NCBI GenBank assembly: GCA_020832465.1
Contig: JAFIER010000079.1
Location: forward strand, 1-39,120
Direction of reading: 5' to 3'
Origin: Bernardetiaceae bacterium
GTDB lineage: Bacteria; Bacteroidota; Bacteroidia; Cytophagales; Bernardetiaceae
DNA length: 39,120 nt
A program made the position numbers and the translations under genes. The notes beneath the pieces were generated by a model. That model did not search any database. It was not told the DNA's origin and saw only the letters and a list, made by a program, of their open reading frames with translations. This document shows positions 23,395-31,329 of this stretch, piece by piece. The stretch's first letter is position 1. Each line of letters opens with the position of its first letter.

Positions 23395-25617
23395 TCAAAA
23401 TATTTTACTTTGTCCTTCTTTTTTAAGCTGCCATGCCTCCTCGCTTGTACGCTCGGCGATGTCTTCCAGTACATTCAAAATCGTTTGATTTTCGGGCGTA
23501 ATGCCATTTTTGAGCAGCGGCATAATATGCAATACAATTTCATCAAAAGTAGGAGCTTTGCTTTCGCGTTCCATACGGCGCAAATAAGAAATCAAATAAT
23601 AACGCACTCGCAAATCCAAATCAATATGCGTTTTGAACTTCGTATCTTTGCGTAAGCTAAAAACTTCGGACTGCTCGTCGTAGTCAAAAGTATCTAACAA
23701 AAAAGGCGTAAGGTCTGAATATTCTTTTTTCAATAAATCTAAAAAACCGAGCTCTAAGCCTTTGATTATCAACTCATCATTGATTTGCTCGAGCGTTGCG
23801 CCATTGTTCTGTGCAATTACGCCTTCGCAAGTTTGAATGATAATATCGCCAATATCCATACCCAGAGCCGCTTTCATGATGTACTTGGGCTTGCGCACTT
23901 TTTTGAAATTGATTATCAACTGACCCGCCAAAACTGTAAAAGGATTCTGACGCTTCTTAAAACTCGTCTGCCCATTAGATTGCTTGACCGCACCCGCATA
24001 TTCGAAACCGCAACGCTCGGCAGTCTCGACAATTAAATGCCAAAATTCTGGGTCTTTGTGTGCAAATACAAAAGACATCCACCTATCGAATTTCAAAACC
24101 CGATACATCTCCTCGATAGACTGCGATATGAGCTCATTGTACTCATCTTTACTTTTATTGCGCTCACCACCCTCGATAGCCTCCGCTTCATAATCCGCAT
24201 CGCTCACTTCCAAATCCAACCAAGCATTCCACATCGTCGATAAGTCCAAATACGGTATCTTTTTGCCATAAGGCGGGTCAGTATAAATATAATCCACACT
24301 CTCATCGGCTACAAAATCCAAATTTGTGGCAGAGCCTTTGCGAACCTCCACCTCTTTAATGTGATTGTGAAGCGTTAATTCTGATAACTCTTTTTTTGCA
24401 TTGATGACTTTTTTAATTTTTGTTTCAAAAATATGCATTAGCTCCAAATCACCGGGTTTCGGAGCTATTCTATATCTGTAATATCTAAAAACAGCACTAT
24501 CCCCACCGCCTGTACTTTTGGTATAATGAAATGTTTGGTTGAATTTATTTACACTACTCGAGAACGCCAAGAGTAGCGTTTTCTGTATATTTATATCCTT
24601 TTCATTTTTGATAAGATGCTTGAGAAATGCGAGCTGTGCGAGCTGCTTATCCGAAAAGAGTTGTTCAATAGTCCCTACATCAGAGCCTTTGGGTAGTTTG
24701 AATCCTTTGGGATAGGGATATTTTTTTAGGGCATCTTGTATATCTTTATCGCTTTTTGGTGCTTTTTTTTCAAATTTTTCTTTGATATATTCAAAACTTT
24801 TTTTCAGTTCTGCAATTTTTACGGGTGCGGTTAGTGCATCGACCATAAACACGGACATAGGGTTTAGGTCGAGGTGTATGCCTTTTCTATCCGTAACCAA
24901 GGCTTCTACTGCGGTTACGCCACTTCCACCGAAAGGGTCGAGGACGACATCTCCTGCTTTTGAGAAATTGAGAATATATTCTTGTACGACGTTCCAAGCC
25001 TGTTTGGTAAAATAACCGTGTACGCCAAAATGCCTTTTGGCAGCCTGTTTTCTTACTTTTATTTCACCGAGTAGGGGTTGTTGTAAGTAGTCAAATTGCT
25101 GTTTTTGTTTTTTAGATTTTTTGGCGTGTGGGGTATAGGCAAATTGTTTTCCACTTTGAAAAGAATCAGGGGCAAGGTACTGGCTTAGGTTTTCCCAATG
25201 CTGTGCAATATCTTTGAGTGGAAAAAAAAGTAATGGTTTTTCTTGGTCTTGTCTGAAAAGGATAAATTCTCTGCCATTGCAAAGGGCAAAAAACTTAGTG
25301 CGCACTTCGGGGTGAATGGCATAGGAATATACTTGTTCGATGTGGTCGCTATGGCTAATATTTTCAGTAGGTGATTTGGCATCGAGCACCCATGCGTAAG
25401 CATCTTCGATTTTGAGCAAATAATCGGGAACGAGGTTTACTTTTCGTTTTTTTGAGCCAATTTTCAAAAAGGGGTGTTCGAGGGTTTTGCTTCTGACAAT
25501 TTGCGGCTGTGCATAACCGAGCTGCTGCAATATCGGCAAAATAAGCACTTCTCTAACGCTATCCTCTTTAAAATCGGGAGATTCTAATTGTGCAAAATCA
25601 AAGTTTTCGTATAACAT
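23395..25617 (-). CDS. Fused PD-(D/E)XK nuclease and DNA methyltransferase
   Basis: A single 740-residue polypeptide that seems to join restriction and modification. The N-terminus (about 1-160) resembles the HsdR N-terminal nuclease: RxVLILPIL at 22-30, LVPDYLL with D65, then LDAK (D79, K81). The methyltransferase core follows, with motif I VLDPFGGSGVTA (225-236) and catalytic motif IV TDPPY (446-450), separated by a helical region of about 200 residues that may read DNA. WMSFVFAHKDPEFW (513-526) is typical of N6/N4 amino-methyltransferases. About 160 helical residues end it. I see no helicase. The target sequence is not predictable. A strong hairpin and a 72-residue gene follow. It might be an unusual modification-only enzyme if the nuclease is inactive. 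Confidence 0.87.
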   Translation of the reverse strand: MLYENFDFAQLESPDFKEDSVREVLILPILQQLGYAQPQIVRSKTLEHPFLKIGSKKRKVNLVPDYLLKIEDAYAWVLDAKSPTENISHSDHIEQVYSYAIHPEVRTKFFALCNGREFILFRQDQEKPLLFFPLKDIAQHWENLSQYLAPDSFQSGKQFAYTPHAKKSKKQKQQFDYLQQPLLGEIKVRKQAAKRHFGVHGYFTKQAWNVVQEYILNFSKAGDVVLDPFGGSGVTAVEALVTDRKGIHLDLNPMSVFMVDALTAPVKIAELKKSFEYIKEKFEKKAPKSDKDIQDALKKYPYPKGFKLPKGSDVGTIEQLFSDKQLAQLAFLKHLIKNEKDINIQKTLLLAFSSSVNKFNQTFHYTKSTGGGDSAVFRYYRYRIAPKPGDLELMHIFETKIKKVINAKKELSELTLHNHIKEVEVRKGSATNLDFVADESVDYIYTDPPYGKKIPYLDLSTMWNAWLDLEVSDADYEAEAIEGGERNKSKDEYNELISQSIEEMYRVLKFDRWMSFVFAHKDPEFWHLIVETAERCGFEYAGAVKQSNGQTSFKKRQNPFTVLAGQLIINFKKVRKPKYIMKAALGMDIGDIIIQTCEGVIAQNNGATLEQINDELIIKGLELGFLDLLKKEYSDLTPFLLDTFDYDEQSEVFSLRKDTKFKTHIDLDLRVRYYLISYLRRMERESKAPTFDEIVLHIMPLLKNGITPENQTILNVLEDIAERTSEEAWQLKKEGQSKIF

Positions 25618-25681
25618 GGGTTTTTAAGTCTTAGTTTGTGAAAACAATAATAGCATTTTTTTTTATAATTTCAAAACCCAA

Positions 25682-25772
25682 CAATCCTGATTCAGACAAA
25701 TTTAAATTCAAAAAATCCACGATAGGGATTTTTGAGAAACCTATAAGCAGTCGAAGACCCTACGAGTGGTTC
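25682..25772 (+). repeat. Dispersed repeat, partial unit between defence modules
   Basis: From AATCCTGATTCAGACAAATT to CCCTACGAGTGGTT it matches the 3' three-quarters of the 121-bp unit. It lies in the gap between the divergent methyltransferase and DUF262 genes, and the DUF262 promoter follows immediately. Confidence 0.8.
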
Positions 25773-25785
25773 GCTCTCGGATTAT

Positions 25786-25815
25786 TTTGATTTTGAAGTT
25801 TTTTTTGTATCTTCG
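25786..25815 (+). promoter_or_regulatory. Promoter of the DUF262 operon
   Basis: TTTG (25786-25789), 18 nt, then TATCTTCG (25808-25815), one mismatch from TAnnTTTG. It lies 60 nt before the ATG at 25876 and just downstream of the repeat. Confidence 0.45.
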
Positions 25816-25875
25816 TACAATGCTCAATTGCATTATAAGCCTTACAACACCATATTTTGACATTTTTATAAACGT

Positions 25876-27270
25876 ATGAAAAAAGTCCATTTGATTTTGC
25901 CCGAAATTCAATCCGAATTTAGACTTACTAACGAAGAGAAAAATACTTGGATTTACCGAGATGAAGCAGGCAGCCCCCTCCTCAGTATTACTTCTGAAAC
26001 TGGTGATATTACAGATTTTAAAGTGCTTCAGAAAAGTGGAGAACTCAAATCGGTAAGCGATAAAGATATTTTAGAGTTTTTTTTAGAAAAATATATAGAA
26101 GCGGAGCGAGACTATCAAGAACAAAATGCCTCGGGTATAGAAAATACTGAAGACACCGAAGATAATCCCACAGCCAGTGAAAACCATGTATCGAAGCCCG
26201 ACTTTGACCCCGAGGATATTACGATAAGAAAGCAAGGCTTTACTGTGAGAGAGATTGTACATCATTTAATCGAAGAGCAACGTATAGACTTATCACCTGA
26301 TTTTCAGCGTTATTTTGTGTGGAAGCCCAAAGTCAAAACGGGTTTAATAGAGTCAATCCTATTGCGCATACCCTTACCTATATTTTATTTAGCCGAAAAT
26401 CATGAAGGAATATATCAGGTGGTAGATGGTGTGCAAAGATTGACTACACTTAGAGACTTTTTGAATAATAAATTCAAGCTCAAAGATTTGGAATACCTTA
26501 CGGATTGTGAAGGTAAAACCTTCGAGCAGCTTGCACCTAAATATCAAAGAAGAATTGAAGATACACAGCTCGACTTTAATATCATCTCGGCACGCACATC
26601 GGCGAGTGTAAAAACCGAGATTTTTAAGCGATTAAACTTAGGCGGGAAGCCGCTCAATAGGCAGGAAATCCGAAATAGCCTATCTACAAAAAAGATTCGC
26701 GACTTGATTAGAGGCATGGCATCTTCTGAAGCGTTCATTACGGCTACTAATGGGAGTATAAAACCCTTGCGTATGGAAGACCAAGAGTTGGTTATGCGTT
26801 TTGTGGGCTTTTATTTAGCCAAAATTGAGAAAATAGTTACTTACAAAGGCGAAATGGACTCGTTTTTAGATGATGTTTTGGAGCAGCTAAGTCTCCGAGA
26901 CAGTACAATAGATTTTGAAAAAATACGCCAAGAGTTTGCATACAGTATGCAAAATGTGCATTATTTGTTCGGTTCTTATGCTTTTCGCAAAATCTTACCT
27001 AAACATATAGAGAAGCAATACACCCCCCCTATCAATAAGTCCTTATTCACGGCATGGTCGGTGTTACTTTCGCAATATAGCCCCGAGCAGGTACAGGCTT
27101 ATCTCAAGCCTAATGCTTTTGTAAATGTTTTGGTCAATAAAATTCAAGAAGATGCGCAGTACTTAGAAGCCCTTTCAGCAGGCACAAATCAGTTAGATAA
27201 ACTCGATTATAGTTTCAAAATTGCTGACGAGCTTATTCAAACTCATCTTAAATCATTGATTCATGCTTAG
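25876..27270 (+). CDS. DUF262 (GmrSD-N/ParB-like) protein
   Basis: The first gene of a three-gene operon. The 464 residues begin with a separate acidic domain (about 1-110), then a DUF262 domain with PDFQRYFVWK (141-150) and the hallmark DGVQR (184-188). DUF262 resembles ParB and is the nucleotide-using half of GmrSD-type, modified-DNA-dependent restriction; no GmrSD DUF1524 HNH domain is seen in the remaining 270 residues, so cleavage would need another protein. The ATG of the next gene lies 8 nt inside its 3' end, so the two are translationally coupled. I infer a defence role from family and setting. Confidence 0.86.
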   Translation: MKKVHLILPEIQSEFRLTNEEKNTWIYRDEAGSPLLSITSETGDITDFKVLQKSGELKSVSDKDILEFFLEKYIEAERDYQEQNASGIENTEDTEDNPTASENHVSKPDFDPEDITIRKQGFTVREIVHHLIEEQRIDLSPDFQRYFVWKPKVKTGLIESILLRIPLPIFYLAENHEGIYQVVDGVQRLTTLRDFLNNKFKLKDLEYLTDCEGKTFEQLAPKYQRRIEDTQLDFNIISARTSASVKTEIFKRLNLGGKPLNRQEIRNSLSTKKIRDLIRGMASSEAFITATNGSIKPLRMEDQELVMRFVGFYLAKIEKIVTYKGEMDSFLDDVLEQLSLRDSTIDFEKIRQEFAYSMQNVHYLFGSYAFRKILPKHIEKQYTPPINKSLFTAWSVLLSQYSPEQVQAYLKPNAFVNVLVNKIQEDAQYLEALSAGTNQLDKLDYSFKIADELIQTHLKSLIHA

Positions 27271-28375
27271 AAAAATGCGAATAAAGCAGTTTAAATGCTT
27301 TTTAGATACAGAAATTAGTTTTGGTAAAATTACAGCCTTAGCGGGCGGAAACGGCGTAGGAAAGTCTTCTGTTGTACAAGGCTTGCTGTTACTCCGTCGC
27401 CTTTATCAAACTTATGAGACAAAAGAAGCTGAATCTATTTCTATTAACGACAAGGAAAAAACTTTTTTAGAATTAGGTTCGACTTCCGAGATTATCAATA
27501 CAAATGCCAAAGATAAAACTTTTTCTTTTGAGCTTTTTGATGATAAAGATGCTGTTGAAATTGCTCATTTTGAGAGTGAGTTAAATAAGCCTCGTAGTTT
27601 GAAAGGTTTATTGAAATCTACTAATGAAAATCGCCTTCCTTTTTATAACGATTTTCATTATCTGAATGCCGAGCGTCTTGGACCTCGTAATACGCAGCAG
27701 CTCACCACACAAAACTTTATTCACGTAGGTTTTCAAGGCGAGTACACAGGGCAAGCCATTGCTGATAGCATGACGCACCGAGTAGATGCCATAAGAAAAC
27801 GGCGTGATACAACAAAGTTTGGAGTTACTATACAAGAGCAAATCGAGGCATGGATGGACTTCATTGTTCCCGATGTGCAGTTCAATGTGCAAGATTATGA
27901 AGCCATAAATCAAGTGCGTATTGGGATAAAAAAATTAGGTGCTGATACGGATTTTTTACATCCCAATAATATTGGATTTGGTATTAGTTATGTATTGCCC
28001 ATTGTTGTTACGGGTTTGATTGCTCAAAAGGGTAGTCTAATTATTATTGAAAATCCTGAGGCACATTTGCACCCCTTTGGACAGTCTCGTATAGGTCAGT
28101 TTTTGGGACACATGGCAGGTGCGGGCTTACAAATTATAGTAGAAACGCATAGCGAACACGTCATAAACGGCATTCGCATCGCAAGTCTCAAAGACCACGT
28201 GAGTTATAAAGACGTAGTTATCAATTTTTTTAGTCAAGAAAAAAACAAACCTCTCAAGGTTATCAAAATCGAACTTAATGAGACTTCTGATTTACAAAAG
28301 TTTCCAAGCGGATTTTTCGACCAAGGGCAACGAGATTTTGCCGAAATTATGCATTACAAAAAACAACGAAAATGA
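27263..28375 (+). CDS. AAA ATPase with a DUF3696-like C-terminus
   Basis: A 370-residue SMC/OLD-like ATPase. The start MLRKMRIKQFKCF leads to Walker A GGNGVGKS (28-35). GFGISYVLPIV (238-248) sits at the signature position, Walker B LIIIENPEAHLHP (259-271) follows, then the switch ETHSEH (294-299). The end, PSGFFDQGQRD (about 348-358), is typical of DUF3696. Such ATPases drive several anti-phage systems. It overlaps the DUF262 gene by 8 nt and the next gene by 4 nt (ATGA), so all are co-translated. M5 at 27275 is a possible alternative start. Confidence 0.88.
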   Translation: MLRKMRIKQFKCFLDTEISFGKITALAGGNGVGKSSVVQGLLLLRRLYQTYETKEAESISINDKEKTFLELGSTSEIINTNAKDKTFSFELFDDKDAVEIAHFESELNKPRSLKGLLKSTNENRLPFYNDFHYLNAERLGPRNTQQLTTQNFIHVGFQGEYTGQAIADSMTHRVDAIRKRRDTTKFGVTIQEQIEAWMDFIVPDVQFNVQDYEAINQVRIGIKKLGADTDFLHPNNIGFGISYVLPIVVTGLIAQKGSLIIIENPEAHLHPFGQSRIGQFLGHMAGAGLQIIVETHSEHVINGIRIASLKDHVSYKDVVINFFSQEKNKPLKVIKIELNETSDLQKFPSGFFDQGQRDFAEIMHYKKQRK

Positions 28376-28581
28376 AAACTAACTTTTTACTTTTCAAAGA
28401 AGCCTTTGCGCTTGATGATTGGTCTTTATTTGTGGATAAGTTTGCTGCGCTCAACGAAGCTATTCTGAAAGCAAAAGATGATAATGAAGATGAGGTGCTA
28501 CTACAAGCAAGTTTATTAGAACTCGAAATATCTAATCATAAGCTGACAAAAAAACTCTACGAAATTATTTACACCGACTAG
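28372..28581 (+). CDS. First part (69 codons) of the third operon gene, ending at an in-frame TAG
   Basis: It overlaps the ATPase stop by ATGA and encodes a 69-residue acidic helical peptide, MKTNFLLFKEAFALDDWSLF to YEIIYTD. The TAG at 28579-28581 is in the same frame as the 240-codon frame that follows; without it one 314-residue protein would result. It may be a separate small protein with a coupled partner, or half of a recently broken gene. Confidence 0.6.
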   Translation: MKTNFLLFKEAFALDDWSLFVDKFAALNEAILKAKDDNEDEVLLQASLLELEISNHKLTKKLYEIIYTD

Positions 28582-28593
28582 GAAACGCTACAG

Positions 28594-29316
28594 TTGCTTA
28601 TTCCTAATATTACGCACGACATCATAGAGCCACTACGTATTATACTGGGCTATGCTCAAAAAAATATTCAGGATTTAGAGCAGTTAGAAAATGCATATCC
28701 CGATAGCTACAATGGCTTGATGGGATTGGAGTTTAAAAACCTTCCTAATATTCCGAAAGAAGTAGCCGTATCTGATGTGCATACTTGGTTTGATTTTCAT
28801 TTTCATAAATACCATCAAAATCCTCAAAACGACTATTTTATTAAATGTTTAGAAAGACTTCAAGGAAACAAATTTAATCCTTACTTTCCAAACTTAGCAT
28901 ATTCTAACGCGCTTATCAGCACTAAACTAAATGCCCAAGAAATATGGCGTTTGTTTTATAAAAGTCAAAAAACAGAGCAAGAGCGCAATCAATATGAAAA
29001 ACTATTTGGTGCGGGCACTAAAATAGCAGTTATCAGAAAAATAGCTAAAAAAATAGCAAAGGCTAACTTATACAAATACGATCCTGATTTGAGTAGGTAT
29101 AACAGCAAAAAGAACACAAACAAAAAAGATACACCGTTTCAAATTTTCAAACAAGGCTATGGAAAAAACTTGATATACCTATCTACAGATTTTGAAAAAG
29201 GAACATTCGAAGTTTGTAATGCCAAAGGTAAACATCAAGGCGAGTATCGTTTTGATGGTATGCTTAACAGTAAAGCGGATAAAAATGGTGGGCATGATAT
29301 TGTACTACAGCTTTAA
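28594..29316 (+). CDS. Second part of the third operon gene, toxin-like C-terminus
   Basis: In frame with the 69-codon part, after one TAG. No ATG or clear ribosome-binding site lies near; a TTG at 28594 is the nearest possible start, so it could be translated only by readthrough or weakly. The 240 residues are helical at first. The C-terminal 60 contain TPFQIFK, then YLSTDFEKGTFEVCNAKGKH, then QGEYRFDG and GGHDIVL, a strand pattern with GKHxGE that resembles colicin E3-like and polymorphic-toxin barrels. I infer a possible RNase or nuclease effector, unproven. The dispersed repeat starts within 10 nt of its stop. Confidence 0.6.
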   Translation: MLIPNITHDIIEPLRIILGYAQKNIQDLEQLENAYPDSYNGLMGLEFKNLPNIPKEVAVSDVHTWFDFHFHKYHQNPQNDYFIKCLERLQGNKFNPYFPNLAYSNALISTKLNAQEIWRLFYKSQKTEQERNQYEKLFGAGTKIAVIRKIAKKIAKANLYKYDPDLSRYNSKKNTNKKDTPFQIFKQGYGKNLIYLSTDFEKGTFEVCNAKGKHQGEYRFDGMLNSKADKNGGHDIVLQL

Positions 29317-29324
29317 CACCTGCA

Positions 29325-29362
29325 AATCCTGATTCAGACAAATTTAAATTCAAAAAATCCAA
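29325..29362 (+). repeat. Dispersed repeat, short fragment
   Basis: GCAAATCCTGATTCAGACAA through AAATTCAAAAAATCCA matches the middle of the 121-bp unit. It lies between the DUF262 operon and the convergent Fic gene. Confidence 0.7.
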
Positions 29363-29434
29363 GAGTTCCTTGTAAGAACCCAAGCAATGGCATAAAAACA
29401 AAACCCATTATTTTAATCGTGGGGGGCTTGAGCA

Positions 29435-30985
29435 TCATACAGTATCTACAAAGCAATCACGATATATTTTTTCTATCTGTGCTACTTCTTCGGAGGTAAG
29501 CCGTGCAAATTCTTTTTCACCTGCTCTTTTCGAGAGTTTTCCGTTATTTTGTTTCAAAAAACTAAGCAACAAACTGATTTGCTTGTCAGAGATTGTAAAA
29601 TATTCGCTTATTTTCGTTTTAAAATTGTCGTATTGCATCAAATATTCAACTTCTTGGGGTAGAATTTGCGTAAGCGTATAATCCAAACAATCATACAAAA
29701 ACTCAGCTGCCGCAGTAGCATCAAAATAACGATAAAAATCTATCGTATTATTCAAGACCTCTACATTATGCTGCGCTGTTTCTCTCCATTCAATATGCTC
29801 GAGCAAAGGGTGCGAATGGGCTTCTAAAACCCTTCTATAGGCTGTTATTTTATCCAAAATAGCCGCTGATATAGGGAAAATATTTCCCGTAGGATAAAAC
29901 TTTTTTTCAGCCATGATTTGATGTATCAAATAGCGGTGCAACCGCCCGTTGCCATCTTCAAAAGGGTGTATGAATACGAACCCAAAAGAGAGTGCAGCAG
30001 CACATAATACAGCATCTAAATCATTTTTTACCAGTAATTGATAAGTATCAAAAAAGCCTTGCATAAGCAGCTGTAAATCTTGCCATTTTGCTGAAATATG
30101 TTCGGGTATAGGCATTGCAGTTTCAGGGTCATGCTCGCCTATAAATCCTCCTTTTTGGCGGTATCCGAAGGAAACAAATCTACTTTTTCCGATGATAAGT
30201 TTTTGTAGTGCTACAAGTTCTTGTTCCGAAAGCGGTCTTATTCCCGCTTCTCCAATAGCGCGTCCCCAGCGTGCTATTCTTTGATTTTTAGCACTTTCAC
30301 CCTCGATTGTAAAAGAAGATTTTGAATCTTTGAGCAATAAAAAAGCGGCTGTGCGCGCTCTAATTTGAGGGCTTAAATTTTGAAAATATTTTTCTTTTTG
30401 TGCTTCAAAATCAGCCGCAATATAAGCCTCAAGTTTTGGCGTTCTGTAAATTATAGGACAAAAATTAACCGTTCCGATTAAGTTATTGATAATGCGATGG
30501 CGTATAGATTTTGTGCCTTCTGTGCGTGCAAACTGCTTTTTCTCATCGAGGAGGGCGACGTAGTTACCGCTTTTTAAGTTTTCAATAGGGAGTTTTTGAG
30601 CTGTAAGCCATTCGTATAAAAACCATAGCTTTCGGCTATATTGGCTTAGGGGTTGCTTCTGTATCCAAGCCTCGAGCTCTTCGTGCTGAATTTTTTGAAA
30701 TAGCTTTTTAAAAAAAAGCAAATCTATGCCTTCATATTTGAGTGCAAAAATTAAATGACTTAAAAGCTCTTCTTGAGGCGCATAACGTGGCGTAAAAACT
30801 TGCCATTTTTCGGCATTGTATTTTTTGTGTTTAGAACTAATTACAGACAAGCGTGTAGGCAAAGGCATAGATAGCTCGAGCGCATCTATAACTGCACCAT
30901 AGCCCACTAAAGTACTGTCTGTCTCGGGAGCTTCTCTTCCGTGAAAAACGTTTATTTTTTGTGAAAAACGTTTGTTTTTAGTCAT
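29435..30985 (-). CDS. Fic-domain protein with a self-inhibitory motif
   Basis: The 516 residues carry the Fic active motif HPFEDGNGR (340-348), which transfers AMP or another nucleotide group to proteins. An inhibitory SFTIEG (S224 to G229, fitting S/TxxxE/NG) lies before it within the same chain, so E228 can hold the enzyme off (class II Fic). Residues 1-180 form an extra domain and the C-terminal ~130 residues resemble a winged-helix region. It ends the defence block. The role could be a toxin-like modifier or regulator. Repeated AAACGTTT boxes lie around its start codon. Confidence 0.92.
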   Translation of the reverse strand: MTKNKRFSQKINVFHGREAPETDSTLVGYGAVIDALELSMPLPTRLSVISSKHKKYNAEKWQVFTPRYAPQEELLSHLIFALKYEGIDLLFFKKLFQKIQHEELEAWIQKQPLSQYSRKLWFLYEWLTAQKLPIENLKSGNYVALLDEKKQFARTEGTKSIRHRIINNLIGTVNFCPIIYRTPKLEAYIAADFEAQKEKYFQNLSPQIRARTAAFLLLKDSKSSFTIEGESAKNQRIARWGRAIGEAGIRPLSEQELVALQKLIIGKSRFVSFGYRQKGGFIGEHDPETAMPIPEHISAKWQDLQLLMQGFFDTYQLLVKNDLDAVLCAAALSFGFVFIHPFEDGNGRLHRYLIHQIMAEKKFYPTGNIFPISAAILDKITAYRRVLEAHSHPLLEHIEWRETAQHNVEVLNNTIDFYRYFDATAAAEFLYDCLDYTLTQILPQEVEYLMQYDNFKTKISEYFTISDKQISLLLSFLKQNNGKLSKRAGEKEFARLTSEEVAQIEKIYRDCFVDTV

Positions 30986-31003
30986 TTTTTATGAAAAACA
31001 TTT
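30941..31003. promoter_or_regulatory. Three spaced iterons over the Fic start codon
   Basis: GTGAAAAACGTTT occurs at 30941-30953 and 30961-30973, and ATGAAAAACATTT at 30991-31003. Spacings are 20 and 30 nt, so all lie on one helical face. The AAACGTTT inside is palindromic. Two copies are inside the coding region and one in the leader. Confidence 0.5.
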
Positions 31004-31042
31004 ACAATAACCTCTACTACATTTTTGTTGAAGTTAAAGTTC

Positions 31043-31050
31043 CAAATCTA
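31043..31050 (-). promoter_or_regulatory. -7 element of the Fic gene
   Basis: TAGATTTG on the minus strand, about 58 nt before the start codon; a TTTG 16 nt further upstream is closer than usual. The iterons lie downstream of it. Confidence 0.4.
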
Positions 31051-31082
31051 ATATTAGAATCCTAGTCAAAAATCTACTGTTT

Positions 31083-31320
31083 TTTTAAGAAACCTATAAG
31101 CAGTCGAAGACCCTATGAGTGGTTAGAAAGAATCCTGAAAATCCTAAAATCCCGCAAATCCTGATTCAGACAAATTTAGATTCAAAAAATCCACTCACAG
31201 GGTCGTTCCGACCACTGATAGGGATTTTTGAGAAACCTATAAGTGGTCGAAGACCCTACCAGTGGTTAGAAAGAATCCTGAAAATCCTAAAATCCCGTAA
31301 ATCCTGATTCAGACAAATTT
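31083..31320 (+). repeat. Dispersed repeat, two-unit cluster with a changed stem
   Basis: A partial unit, a complete unit and the start of a third follow each other. In the middle unit an insertion (CTCACAGGGTCGTTCCGACC) is present and the stem reads CCACTGATAGGG ... CCCTACCAGTGG, unlike the CCACGATAGGG ... CCCTACGAGTGG of other copies but again self-complementary. The cluster ends 10 nt from the stop of the T9SS gene. Confidence 0.85.
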
Positions 31321-31329
31321 TCGGTTTTA

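Noticed and set aside
28579-28581. Genetic-code change or general TAG recoding
   Set aside because: TAG ends cysN at a normal length, so TAG works as a stop in this genome; the operon TAG needs a local explanation.
31119-31307. 62-codon frame through the repeat cluster
   Set aside because: The translation (NPENPKIPQILIQTN and similar) is simply the period-9 DNA array read in one frame.
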